64,000 nucleotides of DNA, from the NCBI GenBank assembly GCA_030407315.1, contig JALQPE010000135.1, forward strand, positions 22,836 through 86,835, in the 5' to 3' direction. Source of the stretch: Asparagopsis taxiformis (lineage: Eukaryota > Rhodophyta > Florideophyceae > Bonnemaisoniales > Bonnemaisoniaceae). The notes beneath the pieces are model-generated. The model saw nothing but the letters and a program-made list of their open reading frames with translations, did not search any database and was not told the DNA's origin. The translations under genes and the position numbers were made by a program. Position 1 is the first letter of the stretch. Every line of letters begins with the position of its first letter. Shown piece after piece: positions 51,401 through 63,529 of this stretch.

Positions 51401-52677
51401 ATTTCGTTTAAGGGGTGGGCAATTGCCGCGTATCCTTTAATGAATCGGCGGAAGACCCCGCAACTTCCTAGGAAGGAGCGCATCTGCGTGGGAGTTTGGG
51501 GAAAGACCGCATTGGCGATTGCCGCGGTGGCGTTTTGTGCGACGGCTAGCTTGCCTGGCATCACGACATGACCAAGGTAGTCAACCTTCTTTTCGAAGAA
51601 TTGACACTTTGTCAACTTTAGGGTGACCCCTGCCTTCCGTAGGAGAGAGAGGACCTGGTCCACATGGTGGAGGTGTTCCGCTTCGTCCCGGGAGAATACG
51701 ATCACATCGTCTAAGTATATCAGACAAGTCTGCCAGCGAACGCTGCTCAATATGATATCGATAGCACGTTGGAACGTGGCCGGAGCATTCTTCAAGCCGA
51801 AAGGAAGGCATTTGAAACGGTATGTTCCCAAGTGGGAGGTAAACGCCGTCTTGTCACGGTCGTCCTGTGCAACGGGTATCTGCCAGTACCCAGAGTTACA
51901 ATCCAAGGTAGTGAATACCTGAGCATCTCCGAGGGAGTCAATACAATCATCCATTCGTGGAAGGGGGTACACATCATTTACAGTGATGTCGTTAAGACCC
52001 CTATAGTCGACGCAAAAGCGTAATTTACCATCCTTATTCGGGACAAGTACAACCGGGCTAGCCCATTCGGAGGTCGAAGGTTCGATCACTCCTTTTTCCA
52101 GCATGCTGGTAATTTCCTTACGCGCAATCTCTCGTCGAGCGGGTCCCATCCGATAGGGTTGTTGCCGCCTGGGCTTGCTCCCTTCCATAATATCGATTCG
52201 GTGTTCCGTAGCACGGATATCTCCCAGGGATCCATCCCACATAGACTCGTGGTGAGACAACATTTCGAGGATGCTCTCCCGTAACGGGGCGTGACCGAGA
52301 TGGTCTAGAGAGACTTCTTGCTTCCAGCTTAATGGTCGAGTGGCATCAGCCTCAGTCCCCTGAGGGAGAGTGGTTGCCACAGGGAAGGCTTGTTGGGAGG
52401 AGGTCGGACGGCGGAGAGCCATGGGGCGCATCGGCCGTTCGGGCGCCCGAAGGGCGTAGCCTATGACTGTTCCTTTTGGGAGGTACTTGTCGGACATACC
52501 GAAGTTAGTTAAGATAGTTAGGAATTCCTGTCGCGGGATGACTTCCTTAACCCCATTTGGGATGGAGACTCGGTGTCTTTGAAGGATCCGATCTCTCGGG
52601 ATGAGTATACTCAAGCCGCCGCCGGCGCACACGACAGTGGTTGTTACTTGACTTCGCGGGGGAATAGTCACACTGTG
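48481..52677 (-). pseudogene. Gypsy pol: RT, RNase H, integrase, chromodomain; one nonsense codon, 5' end lost
   Basis: The frame runs from the junction at 52677 to 48481 with one in-frame TAA at 51079-51081, in TLRP-stop-LEQTKFVVRTDH, where relatives usually have Tyr. Upstream of it: VTIPPRS, RT with PLPRMDD and LIYLDDVIVFS (YLDD), and RNase H starting TVDTDASAYQIG. Downstream: the rest of RNase H (RTDHNALRWL), the integrase HHCC finger (H193, H199, C229, C232 of the 866-codon part), DDE residues D261, D321 and E357, a GPY module, a long polar tail and a C-terminal chromodomain (YVTDDDGEQWFLVKWYGYRK). All catalytic residues are present, so inactivation is recent. Gag and protease are not in the window. 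Confidence 0.9.
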
Positions 52678-52689
52678 TCACTACTGTGT

Positions 52690-53900
52690 CTGAAATCGGG
52701 CCTGGGGCAGTACTGTACGGCAGTAAAATTTACTGCCTGAGGCAGTAAAATTTAGTACTGTAAAAATATAAATTAATGCCCTACTTGCCGGCAGTACAGT
52801 GCACTGCCCGGAGGCAGTGGCCATGTGCTGCCGACGGCAGTAGAAAGTACTGCCTGGATGTATGACGTGAGGCAGTGGTGGGAGGCAGTGATAGTTGCTG
52901 GATTTAGATTGTCTTTCTGGCAGTGATTTGTGCTACATTGGCCTGTAAAATAAAGTAGTATATTGTGCTGACTTGGGCAGCACGGGGAGGGAGTAAAATA
53001 TGCTGTCCAGGAATATGGCCCACGGCAGTACTATTTGGTGGCGTGGGATGCACCGTGTGGCAGTAGAAGCTAGTGTTTCCGGCAGTGTGCTGTGCTGGCT
53101 GCAGGCCCTAATGACGGCAGCACATTTTGCTATATTTAGGTAGTGCCCCGATGTACTGTATGATACTGCCTGCAGGTCATGGCAGAGGCAGAGAAATGTA
53201 CTGTATTCTATTATTGGACAAAGCAGTAATTTCTGCTGCTGTGTGGTGCTGCTTTTTTTGTACTTACAGGTAGTGACAAGTCTATGTTCTGGCAGTAGAG
53301 TAATGCAGTGGAATATGATGACAGCAGACATGCTTCGAGGCTGTGTATTCTACTGCCTGTGGAAGCGAGTGGGGACAGTAAATTATGATGTCTGACGAAA
53401 TGTGTGAAAGCAATGAAATGAGGTGCTGATAGTCTCTGGGAAAAGCTGCCTGATAGTACTGCTTTATGATACGAAAAATGCTACCGTACCGTGCTACTTG
53501 CCGTGGTGGAAAGTGCTGCCGTGCTCTACTACTTGCGTATGTGTAAATCACTGCCACGCTGTACTGCTCCAGGATATGTGAATTGCTGCCCCACAGCACT
53601 ACAAAAAGTAGTAGATTTTGATGTATTATAGAGCTGTCCAGATCAGCGTAAAGTACTGTCTGATAGTGTTGTACTCGACAGGGGCATAGGACAGTACCAG
53701 TTACTGCCTGTGGCAGTGCAGTGTACTACCTGGAAGTGCTACCTGTGGCAGTACATTTCACTACCTGGAACTAGTGCTTGAGACAGTACAATTTACTGCC
53801 GGGAAGTCTATACTGAACCAGTAAATTGTAGTGCCTGGCGGTACTGACTCGGACAGAACGGGAAAGTAGTAGAATATGATGCCTAGGGTAATACTTTCTA
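52690..53900. repeat. Subterminal field of GGCAGTA / TACTGCC motifs
   Basis: Dozens of copies of GGCAGTA and its complement occur in both orientations, some forming small hairpins (GGCAGTAAAATTTACTGCC near 52724). Such dense short motifs behind the terminus are usual for binding of transposition proteins in CACTA elements. No coding frame. Confidence 0.8.
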
Positions 53901-55286
53901 GTGCCTACAATTGATGTTCAGGACGATAGAATGAGGTGGAAATGCCATTCCAGCCGCATGTTCAGGCATCTGGCTACGAAATGTCGGGCAGAATGGAGTA
54001 TCTCTCTCGGTGGTCTTCATAGAAGTGTATAGGGATAACCAAGTGTGATCTAAAAGGATGTCAGAATTTTTATGTAGCAAGGACAACGATGCCTGAAGGA
54101 TTGTTTCAGTTCTATCATTAGACTAGACTACTCATAAAATCGAACTATCGTATCTAAAATCTTACTATCTCTACAACCAGGACTATTGTGCAAGCAAATC
54201 GAGTTCCTTGCTGTTTCAAAACTACATGTGATGTTCAGACAGTAGGGAAATAAACACCATTACAGATGATTTGCAACAGGTTAGCAATCGGATATAGAAA
54301 AGTATTGTAAAGGATGAGAAGAACATGAGTATGAATGGAATGAACAAACTTACCATCATTGAACTATTTTTGCGTGCAAAGGTATTGGTTGTAGGTTGGA
54401 ATGACGAAAGCTTGCAAGCTTTCGTCATTCCAACCTATAACCAATACCTATGCCAGAATCATTTGCAATCAATAGACTAGAATAGGATCAGCGAAGAACG
54501 ATATTTATGGTTAGTGCACTATCTTTCATGGAAAGCATGTGGAAAGAAATGAGAGAGGGGAAAGATACCTACTCGACAACGTACCAGCCTTACCTGTCAT
54601 CTTCATGATAACCGGATGATGAAATGGTCCTATACGTCGCGCATCAACAGCCTTAAATAGACAGCTCATCCACTCATAATGACCTCGTCGTAACTGGAAG
54701 GCAGATGATTTGGCAGACGATGATGTGGCAGATGATTTGGCAGCGGATGATCTGTCAAATTTTCTGGACGTGATAAATTAGCAGAAATAGAAATCATGCC
54801 CCTACGCAATGTCAAACCAACCTAAAAGTCTTGGTATTGATGTTTAGCTGCATACTGAAGGAGAAAAATCGAATAAATGCTGTAAATTAGAGTAGTAGAC
54901 AATCCGAAAGAGAATTGCAACCGTGTTCCCATCTATATATAGTTTATTACCATAACAAGATTACTATTGAGGCCTATTATACCATGTACTGAAGCTAAAT
55001 TGTAAATGATTCGTGTATTTCATTCAGAAAAGGAAGCAGGAATCGTTGGAGGCATTAAAGATCGCTGAAGAACCCAACATGGGAAATCAAGTCACCTGTT
55101 CCTTGAGTTAGGTAGGACACTAGTCAGTGTGAAGTTTTCGATAAGATGTAACGGTAAGAAAATATAGGTACCATAAACTATTACAGGGGCCTGGTTAAAA
55201 AGAGACGGATACCATCTTATTAGTTGCCTACTAGTTGACATTAATCCACAATTTGTGCAAGGTTCTCTCGAATCCAAAGAGAAGAG
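53901..55286. other. Spacer between the subterminal field and the transposase
   Basis: About 1.4 kb, A/T-rich, without a supportable ORF. It contains the 70-bp palindrome listed separately and a short GGCAGATGATTTGGCAGACG-like repeat near 54698-54745. It may hold the transposase promoter. Confidence 0.4.
54380..54449. repeat. 70-bp near-perfect palindrome
   Basis: Two 35-bp arms with one mismatch and no spacer. The left arm starts AGGTATTGG and the centre is GAAAGCTTGCAAGCTTTC. Like the 38-bp palindrome of element A1 it lies upstream of a transposase gene, here by about 0.9 kb. Confidence 0.95.
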
Positions 55287-58200
55287 ATGAAACGAACAGC
55301 TGTTCGGAAGAAAGGTAAACCTCGAAGAACCCGGAGAAGGTTTGAATCATTGCCAATCCCATACGAAAGTGGGACAAGGCACGAAAATGGGGAAACCCCG
55401 CTAGTTTCGAACAAACATTCGAGGTTCACGCCGATATACCGGACGAAAACGTCGGAAAAGCATCTGCTGAAGACGAGCATATTTCTAGTGGCAATGGAGA
55501 AGAGCACATTGCATTTTTTGAGGCTGGAAAAGTTACCAGAGAAGAAGAAACGATAGGCTCTGAGGAAAGCTCGGCCGAGAGCTGTGATGACCACGACGGA
55601 GAAGAGGCAGCGGAAGATGACCGCGGACTTGTGGATAAACTGCTGACCTGGCCAGTATTCTCTGCAATAATATTGCTTAGTGGAACGCTACGGATGAAAC
55701 GCAAGGACTATGAAGGTATGCGTGAGATGTCTAATTTCAAGCGGGACATTTCGGATCAAGCACCCAGCGACTCGTACATGAGGAAAGTCATTTTACCGTT
55801 CATTCTGAAAACATGTTTCCCACAAAGCATGGATACAACGTGTGAAATAGATGTAACAAAAAGCGGCTCTAGGCTTGGAAAGATGTCTCCAAGACTGTCT
55901 AGTAGCCGTAGAGCTCATTGTACTACATCGGTACGAGTCGTGCTACCGAGCACATGGGCGGAAAGGGATATACAGACCGGACCCATTCTGGACTGCATAA
56001 AGTCTAGTAAAAGGGATAGTAGTGATGAAAGAGAAGATGAAGCATATCAAATTGCTTCAGAAAGTATTGAAAACACTTTCATTGTCAAATGCCGTTCAGC
56101 TGTTCTGAATGACCCATTCCATCGCATTTCGGTAAGTGCATCAGATCATGACGGTCACAAGATGCACAGAAAGGTATACGCCCGACATGGAGACGAGTTG
56201 AGGATCATATGTATGCCGACGACAAATCAAGAGGCCCTGGTGGCTAAGCTGGGAGGAGCCAGAACGAAACAGGGAAAGAACATCGAAACTGGAAAGAATT
56301 CTAGGAGCAGAAGAAGTTTTACAGCAAGGAGTGACTGGAGAATTGAAGCTATCATCATTGCAAGTTATCTTGCAACCGGAGAAGAACAACAAGAATCAAA
56401 TATGGAAGATGTGATAGGCCCGCAAATCGATGCAATGGAAGAAACTGAGAAAAGAAATGCGAGGCGTGTCGTCTCTACCACAACGCTCGACGGAGAACAT
56501 TGCAACAATGATATTCGGGCAGGTGACGCTATCACTCTGTTTCGGCCAAAAAGTAAGTCTGATGGGAGCACATTTGAAGAGTTACTACTCGTGAACAGAC
56601 ATCTGAAAAAGGGACGCTCTGAACATGCGACTTTTCTCATTTGCTCCACAAGGGGAGCAACTGGGCAGCTATATCGCGAAAAAATTCGGGTGAAAGACGT
56701 CCAGCTCATAGGAGCTCCAGACAAGAGGTCTAGATGGCACCCCGGCTCTAAACGTATGGATGCCTGCAGTGAGGGGAATCTTTCAGATGGCAGGAAATAT
56801 ATCGTATACCGATTTCTGCTATATGCTGATGACTTCCAGCCGTTCACAAGCCGGAAAGGAAGTTTTGGTGGCTGCTATATGCTTCCATTAGGCATACAGC
56901 CAAGCAAGAGAGCAAGCTTCCACGCAGTCCGCGTTCTTGGATTCGTTCCCCCGGAGTTTCAACAAATGTTGTAATTGAGAGAGTTGTACCTGACATTGTG
57001 AAGGGAAGTACAGACGGTTTTCCAGCGAAAGATGCAAATGGAGAAGACGTGGTCATATTCCTGGATCCTGTTGGATTTATCGGAGATTACCCAGCTGTTT
57101 CGCATACTCTGGATGTCCGTGGACACACCAGTAATACACCATGCCATAGCTGCATTTTCGAAAAGCAAGATATGAGCAGCAGTGGAGGTTCACGAAATGC
57201 ATACACAGCATTGCTAAACAGTCAGATGAGTACGCATGCCCGAGGAATGCACCGAAACAAGCTTGTGAGGGAAGTCGCATCGCAAGATCAGCTCAAAGTT
57301 CTTGGACTAAGCCTAGATCCGCTTGAGAATAAGGCACTCCATAATTTGAGTGAATCCCTTAATCGTGTGCGGAGAGGAGTTCCTACAAACGAAGAAGGAG
57401 TTCCAGTTGTTCCTTGTCAATTCGATCCATATCGCTCTGCTGTAGTTGCCCCAGACCATCTGCTCTCCGGACTGGCTCAAGATGTGATGAATGCGACAAT
57501 CACTGCAGCAACACCTGTAATTCGAAATGTTGCGGAAACAGTTCTACTGAATACCCTCCGAATGTTCTGTTTGAGTAGTCAGAGTCAGGTATTCGGGCAG
57601 AACTACCCATTATCGATGAACATGAGCGATATATTCGCTGTTCTCGTTGTAGCTCCCCAAGCATTTTATTCGGCATTTCGTATCGTCATCGGGAACTCTT
57701 GGGACGGGTATGAAAAACTTGAACGTATTCTTCGTTTGCTGAAAAAGTTTCAAATGGTTGTTGCCAGCATTCGATTCATCCCAACATGGTGGATAGATGG
57801 ACTTGAGTCAACCAGGAGGTTCGAGGCCGAGAATGGCGGACGCCATGACCACATTCTAGCTCTTGTTTCAGACTATATGAAAGAACTGCATGAGGTATGC
57901 AAGAAGGATCCTATTGCAATGAAACATCTGGACTAACCGAACTTGCATCGGTTGATAGAATTTTGCGTACATACATTACCAGCTTTTGGAGCTGCGAAAC
58001 ATGTGGAAGAGCTTTTATTCGAGAGAATGCACCAGCCTCTTAAAAGAGGGGTTCGAAACTCGAACCATAAGAATGAACATCTGTCATCAATGGAGCTCAT
58101 CATGGCCGATGACTGGCTCGCACGAATAGCCATCACGCTGGGTGCGGTAGGTCACAATACAAAACAATGGACGTCTGCCGATTGCAGACGCGTGTACTTT

Positions 58201-58986
58201 GCACTAGGAAAAGGAATTTCGGAGAGTCCACATGCGACAGAAGAGGCAGCAAAAAGATGCTTCATAAGTCCTGTATTCCGTCTCATATCAGAGAGGAGCA
58301 GTACTATGGTGAGCACCCACTGTCCAATCACGCGGTGGCGAGGGGAATCTGTTGAAGACGCGAAAAATGTTCCGGCAGAAGAAACCGTCATGATGGCAAG
58401 GATACGTAAAGCTTCTGAAACTTTTCTCAGAACCAGACAGGTAAACGGGTCTCAACATGGTGAACGACTATGGTGGCTCACTGCTACACAAAGAGTGCGC
58501 ACTAGTCATGAGGGATCTGAGAGCGAATCGAGGTTAGGGCGTGCTGAACCTGGAAGCATCATTCAAGCAGTGTGAAAAGATGGATGGTATGATGCTGGTA
58601 TAGTAGTACCCGCCCATAGCAGGACGAGCATGGAGGAATTCACATGTTCTAGACGTGTCCTTTTCGTCACACTGTCCTTTTTTATTGTGGTAGGGCAAGG
58701 AGAGGAGAAGAAGGCAAAGAAATGGAAGCAGAAAACTCCATATGCTGTCTGCATTCCCTTGACATGCACTGGAGACGGTATGTACCGGAAAGGTGGGAAT
58801 GATACTATAGTTCACGTTGAAATGAACGACGGGGTCCGAGAAGTTTTGCACGTACATAACTGCGAGTCAGGAGTTTGTTCATACGATAGACAAAGTGGCA
58901 TTGTAGAGCACAATAGTGATATTCTTTCTGGTGGTGAAGTGAGCGTCTTAACTAGAGAAGATGGATACCCACCACGTTCAGCATAG
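55287..58986 (+). pseudogene. CACTA/Plavaka-like transposase, decayed
   Basis: The frame starts MKRTAVRKKGKPRR (55287). It shifts near 55415 and reads to 56974, shifts again near 56960 (from FVPPEF to VVIERVVPDIVKG), then has in-frame stops at 57934 (TAA) and 58573 (TGA) before its end at 58986. Motifs in order: LYADDFQPF with a candidate first Asp, GSFGGCYMLPLG with SFHAVRVLGF, IFLDPVGFIGDYPAVSHTLD with a candidate second Asp, the knuckle TPCHSC, and FGAAKHVEELLFERMHQPLK with a candidate Glu. It is distantly related to the intact transposase at 22019-25057. With at least four breaks it cannot make a working enzyme. Confidence 0.75.
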
Positions 58987-59692
58987 AGTGTTCTAGCACA
59001 GTGTTTAATACATCAGTAAACTTTCGTAATTCATTTAGCAGCAGTCCTGATCAAGTCTTCCAACAAATGCTATACAAAATTTGTACATGTCGTTTGAAGA
59101 ATAGAGTGGGATTTTGTTCCATGCGCACAAATAAAGTGTGTTTTGCGAAGAGCGTACGCACTTACGTACGTATGACGCCATTGGTACTAGAGATGGAGCC
59201 GCGAGTTGCAGGACTCCTAGTTCCACAAAGTTGAGTTCGCATAATCCAATGGAGAGCCCGCACCTGGCCAATGAAGTGGAAAATAATACCCGGTATAGTT
59301 TTCTGGCTCCAGTGACAAGTGGAGTATTGTGACTGATGGCTGTCTGCTGGCCAATGGGGAGCCGGCACCTGGCCAATGCAGTGGAAAATAATACCCGGTA
59401 TAGTTTTTTGCTCCAGTGACAAGTGGAGTACTATGATTCATGGCAATGGGATGGTTTTGGGAACGAAGGAATTGTGTGTGGGAAGTCCTTCATCGAGGAA
59501 TGACAGATGGCCGAATACAATTGGAGCGCGTGGAAGGTGAATCAATAACTGATATTTCACGTTTAGACGTGTAGGGAGATCGTTTCCCGCCAAATACCAC
59601 CTTGAAAGAGGAATATCTCTTGATCGTGTAGTCGGAGAGAAAATGTATCTTTGTTATCCTGAACGGCTTCTCTACGCGTCCAAATCTTTGCA
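58987..59692. repeat. Spacer with a two-copy repeat carrying AATAATACCCGGTAT
   Basis: Two copies of about 109 bp at about 59240-59440 contain CCAATGG, GCACCTGGCCAATG and AATAATACCCGGTATAG. The same motifs make up the array at 63530-64000. The ParB/2OG gene is thus bracketed by related repeats. The rest of the spacer has no gene. Confidence 0.7.
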
Positions 59693-62600
59693 ATGGCCGG
59701 AAGCGACACTGAGCGCGCTGCGGAACCAAAGGATACCGTCGAAAGCGTTGCAGAGAGACTTGCAACGACGGTAGGCGGTGATAAAACACCCTCCGGAGGT
59801 TCTGCTGATGGAGAGGCTCCGTCTGCAGCGGGAAGGGAGACGGCAGATAGCCAGACACCCATTCAGGGAGCAGACGCTGCCATGACAGAGGCAGCAAAAA
59901 CCCTTGGTGATATATCACCATCTGGGAAAAACACTCTACGCTTTCCATCTACTCCTGGGACGGTGAAATCGAAAAACAGGGAGAGGTCTAACGTCCGTGA
60001 AGGCGAGGGGAGTCCTGCTGGCATGGAAGCATCAGAAGAGTCTGTGATGGGGATTGACATCAACATTGTCGAATGCAGGACTGAACCTAAAATGATCAAT
60101 CCGCTAGATGTTGCCAAACCGGAATCAACTTCTCGTCTTGTGCAGGAGGCCAGAGTGCGCGATCTGGTCAGCAAAATATCTACCGAGGGGTTTCTGGAAA
60201 CTGGCACCCGAATGACCATCTGTGAAACAATGGGGTCAGACGGACGGAAGAAACTGCAGTGCATTGATGGAGGTCATCGTATCAGCGCTTTGCAGTCGAT
60301 TGTGGAAAACAAACCGACAGTTGCTGATCGATGGAGACTGAGGAGCATTAGCGTTGACTTCATCCGACCACCTGGAACCCGTGAAATGTTTCATCCTCTT
60401 GAAGTGATGCGAATATCGCAGAAGCTGAACGAAAAGACTCATGACGTGATAGAAGTTTCTATTGCTGACCACGTCTGTACGGTCATGAAGTTCATGATGA
60501 TGAAGGGCTTGATGAAGGCGAAGGTAAATGTGTGCACAAAAGTTGTAGTCGAGAACAAGGTCATTCCAGGTTGTCAGGAAGGAATCATGATGAAGTACGT
60601 TTCGATTGCGCAGGGCTTCGGAGACGTAAATAACCCGGCGTTCGAACATTGGTCAGCTATCCCAAGTCGATTTGCAACTGAAACTAGTCCGCCAGACTCG
60701 AAGAATATGCAGGGATGCACTGTGGACGTCCTATTCGCTTCTGCGTTTCGAAAAGCTTCGGTGGACACCAAACTTGTCATTCTAGAGCTCACTGCAATGT
60801 GGACGATGTGGAAACGTAGGAAAGGAGATGGTGGTATAAGTCTAAAGACATGCGCGCAAAAGTGGTGCTACAGCATGTGTGAAATATATGACATACTTGA
60901 GAAAGCTGTACGGAAAGAAAACTCCTGGCATTCCTCACCTCATCCATGTTTCAGGAAGTTACATGAAGTACCGGAGCCAGGTGGACGAACACGAAAAACC
61001 ATACGATATCGCATTTTGACTGTCCTCAAAGATTTCTATCCTTCCGACGCACCAACTGGGAGAGGTATACGTGCAGCATTGACGCGGTCTATGATGAAAG
61101 AAATCCGTTATGTGGTTTTCAACGGCCCAATTCTATCGGATGACTCTCTCGACCATTCCGTCGCGCCTGAAATAGGTGTGCAGGAAAGGCGGACTAGGCG
61201 AAAATCCTTGGAAGGGAATACTGCACCTCAACCACGACAACAATCCGCATCGTATGGTGATACTTCAAATGCTGCCATTGATCGCTCGGACGTGGTACAG
61301 AGTCCAAATGTACTTACCCAACAGCAGACACAGGGCAGTCTGGAAATATCGGATCGTGTTAACGCTGAGGTCGGTGCTGCAACACAGGTTGGTGAAGAGG
61401 CGACAGGGAAAGCGGCAGATTCCGAAAGCGCAAAGCAGGTTACAACGGACCGCGCAGTGCCTACTGCGCCTACCGAGAACAATTCTTCGAAACCTGGAGA
61501 TTGTGAAGTTGGGGATGTGTTGCAGAAGAACGTAGGAACTCAAGAGCTTGAACCAACTGGTGCAAATCGAGGAAGAAATGACCACGGTGATGAAAATGAC
61601 CTGCGACAATCACCTAGCCCAGTGGCAGCCGGAAGTGCCACGCTCAGACCAGAGCAGGGTGGAAAGTCGCCGGCGAATATGTCAGTTGGTCATCCAAGAA
61701 CTGGTCGAGATGGTGAAGGAGGTCCTGAATCTAGGAAGAGCGATGGGTCTGGAACGAAAGATGTCCGCGAAGAATGTCCCGAACATTCGGAAGGACAACG
61801 GAGGACCCGATGAAAGGTGTACGAAATCAGGGTGATGGCACTGGAGACGCTATGTTATCTACAGCGGATGTCGGCCTACCTGTTTTACCTGAACTGGAGG
61901 ACACGGAAACACCTGTTACCAGTTCTACGCCTAGGAAGTTGATGAAAGCCAAGCACAGCAGTGGTTTCGTGCCCTTCAAGGCAAAGCCGAGGAATACGGA
62001 GACGCCGCCAATGATTCTACGATCCAAACGGAAATTGGTGGATGTCACCCCTCAAGAGGTTATTGACCTGGTGGGAGAGGATACCAGCAGGCCGCGGCAG
62101 AAGAAGAAGCAAAAGATGCGTGAAGACGCAAATTTGCAATCCGGCAAAGACGCTGCAGTCCACGCGGTTCAAGGAGGTCAGTATTCGGACAGGCAACAAA
62201 ATGATGTCCCTGACAAAGATGTGGAGGAAGGTATAGAAGCGAAACTGCCTGTTATCATTCATCCCGACAGTCGAATGAAATACTATGTGAATGGGAAACT
62301 GGTCGATACGCTTCGAGCCGAGGTCGCTGAAGCAGCAGCGAGTGCCTATTCGGCACAAAATGTTTCCGCTGAGTTTCTCTCGAGGGCTTATTTCCGAGAG
62401 AAACGAAATGAAATAGACTTGGTTGGGTTTACAATTCTGGACGGAATATTCAAGTCTTCTACTACTGCAGATGCGATCCACGAACTGCTCCTTCATTTTT
62501 CTGCGTTGTTTGAGGAACGTCTCGAGGATGCCAAGAAGAACTCTAAATCCGGTGACACCCGCAGAGATCCGGACTGGACACCGTGGTGCATGGCTATGAT

Positions 62601-63212
62601 GGATGGGAAAACTCTGATGAAGAAGGTGAGAAGGGCAGAGGAATCTTTATAACAAAGCGGAAGAGCTTATGTGATGACCTCGAGGATAACAATAATAATC
62701 TCTATCGGAAGAAGATGATTGTTGAGCTCGGTCTAGGTATTTGTGCGGAAGGTTTGGAATTGAGGACTAGTGGGAAGGACCCGATGGCCTTCCCCAGCAC
62801 TGGAACTACTTTAGTGCTGACTGGAGAGCGGACTAAACCTCGTGCTGGACATACAGACTATGAAGTGGGAATCGATGAAGTTAACAGTCCCCCTTCTCCG
62901 CCATCCTACTTCATGATGTCAAGCGGCGCAGATGGATTCGGCCTCGTGCTTGCACCCTACAGTCATGTCTGTTTATCCCATCCCAACAGAGAGTTATACA
63001 GAGTTCCAATGAAGAGGTGTGAAGTACCACCATATTCTGTTCTTGTCTGCCGAGGGGATGTTTATCACCACGAGGAAGGATTTGAGAGCAATAAGGGTCT
63101 TCAATACAAGTTCCCGATCCGATCTCACATATTCCTCAAAACTGAGCAGCATCAAAGTGAAGAAGGAGAATATGTCGTTGGACATTGGGAGGGCAATTCG
63201 AAATTGAAGTGA
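59693..63212 (+). pseudogene. ParB-like / 2OG dioxygenase gene, diverged third copy, two frame changes
   Basis: It starts MAGSDTERAAEP at 59693. The first frame (706 codons, to 61813) has a Ser/Gly/Glu-rich N-terminus and a ParB-like domain ending CIDGGHRISALQSI (D192-G-G-H195-R196), then a helical region and a polar linker. Reading moves to the next frame near 61780-61810 (to 62652) and again near 62646 (to 63212). The last part has the dioxygenase motifs GHTDYEVG (HxD), RGDVYHHEEG (distal His) and PIRSHIFLKT (Arg). Domain order matches the genes at 8468 and 40202, although sequence similarity is low. The breaks may be indels; the second could instead be a very short intron (GTGAGA at 62625 to AG at 62662, 38 nt). 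All active-site residues persist. Confidence 0.7.
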
Positions 63213-63529
63213 TGAAGGGCATCTGTCCAGCCGTGTTGAAGCCTTAGTTGGGTATGAATCCGTAGAGTAATAAACACAATTCCAATAGAACATGATAAAA
63301 GAGATACTGCATGGATTCTTTATATAGTCAGATCAACTTCACAAATGTAACAAACACCACATGCAGAAAGCTATTCTCCACAGAAAGCTCTACCTACAGG
63401 AGCTGCAAATTCTAAACCTCTTCAGTAGATGCAAGAAACGATAGCAGATAGTAAAACCTGGTATTATATTACATCGTCCACTATCCCCGGTAAAATTTTC
63501 AGTTCCTGAGAACAGGAGTCTGGCCGGGT
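63213..63529. other. 3' spacer after ParB/2OG copy 3
   Basis: About 320 bp, A/T-rich, with AGTAATAAAC near 63268 as a possible poly(A) signal. No gene. Confidence 0.4.

Larger units (their letters stand above)
43702..52678 (-). mobile_element. Ty3/gypsy element 2 (chromodomain integrase), right part missing
   Basis: Its layout equals element 1: 3' LTR 43702-44384, polypurine tract, antisense ORF on plus (44874-48158, intact), convergent pol on minus (52677-48481). It interrupts the ParB/2OG gene of A2. It is itself cut at 52678, within the segment just upstream of RT (HSVTIPPRS), by an element that begins CACTA. The 5' LTR, primer-binding site, gag and protease must lie beyond the CACTA-type insertion, outside the window. 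Confidence 0.85.
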
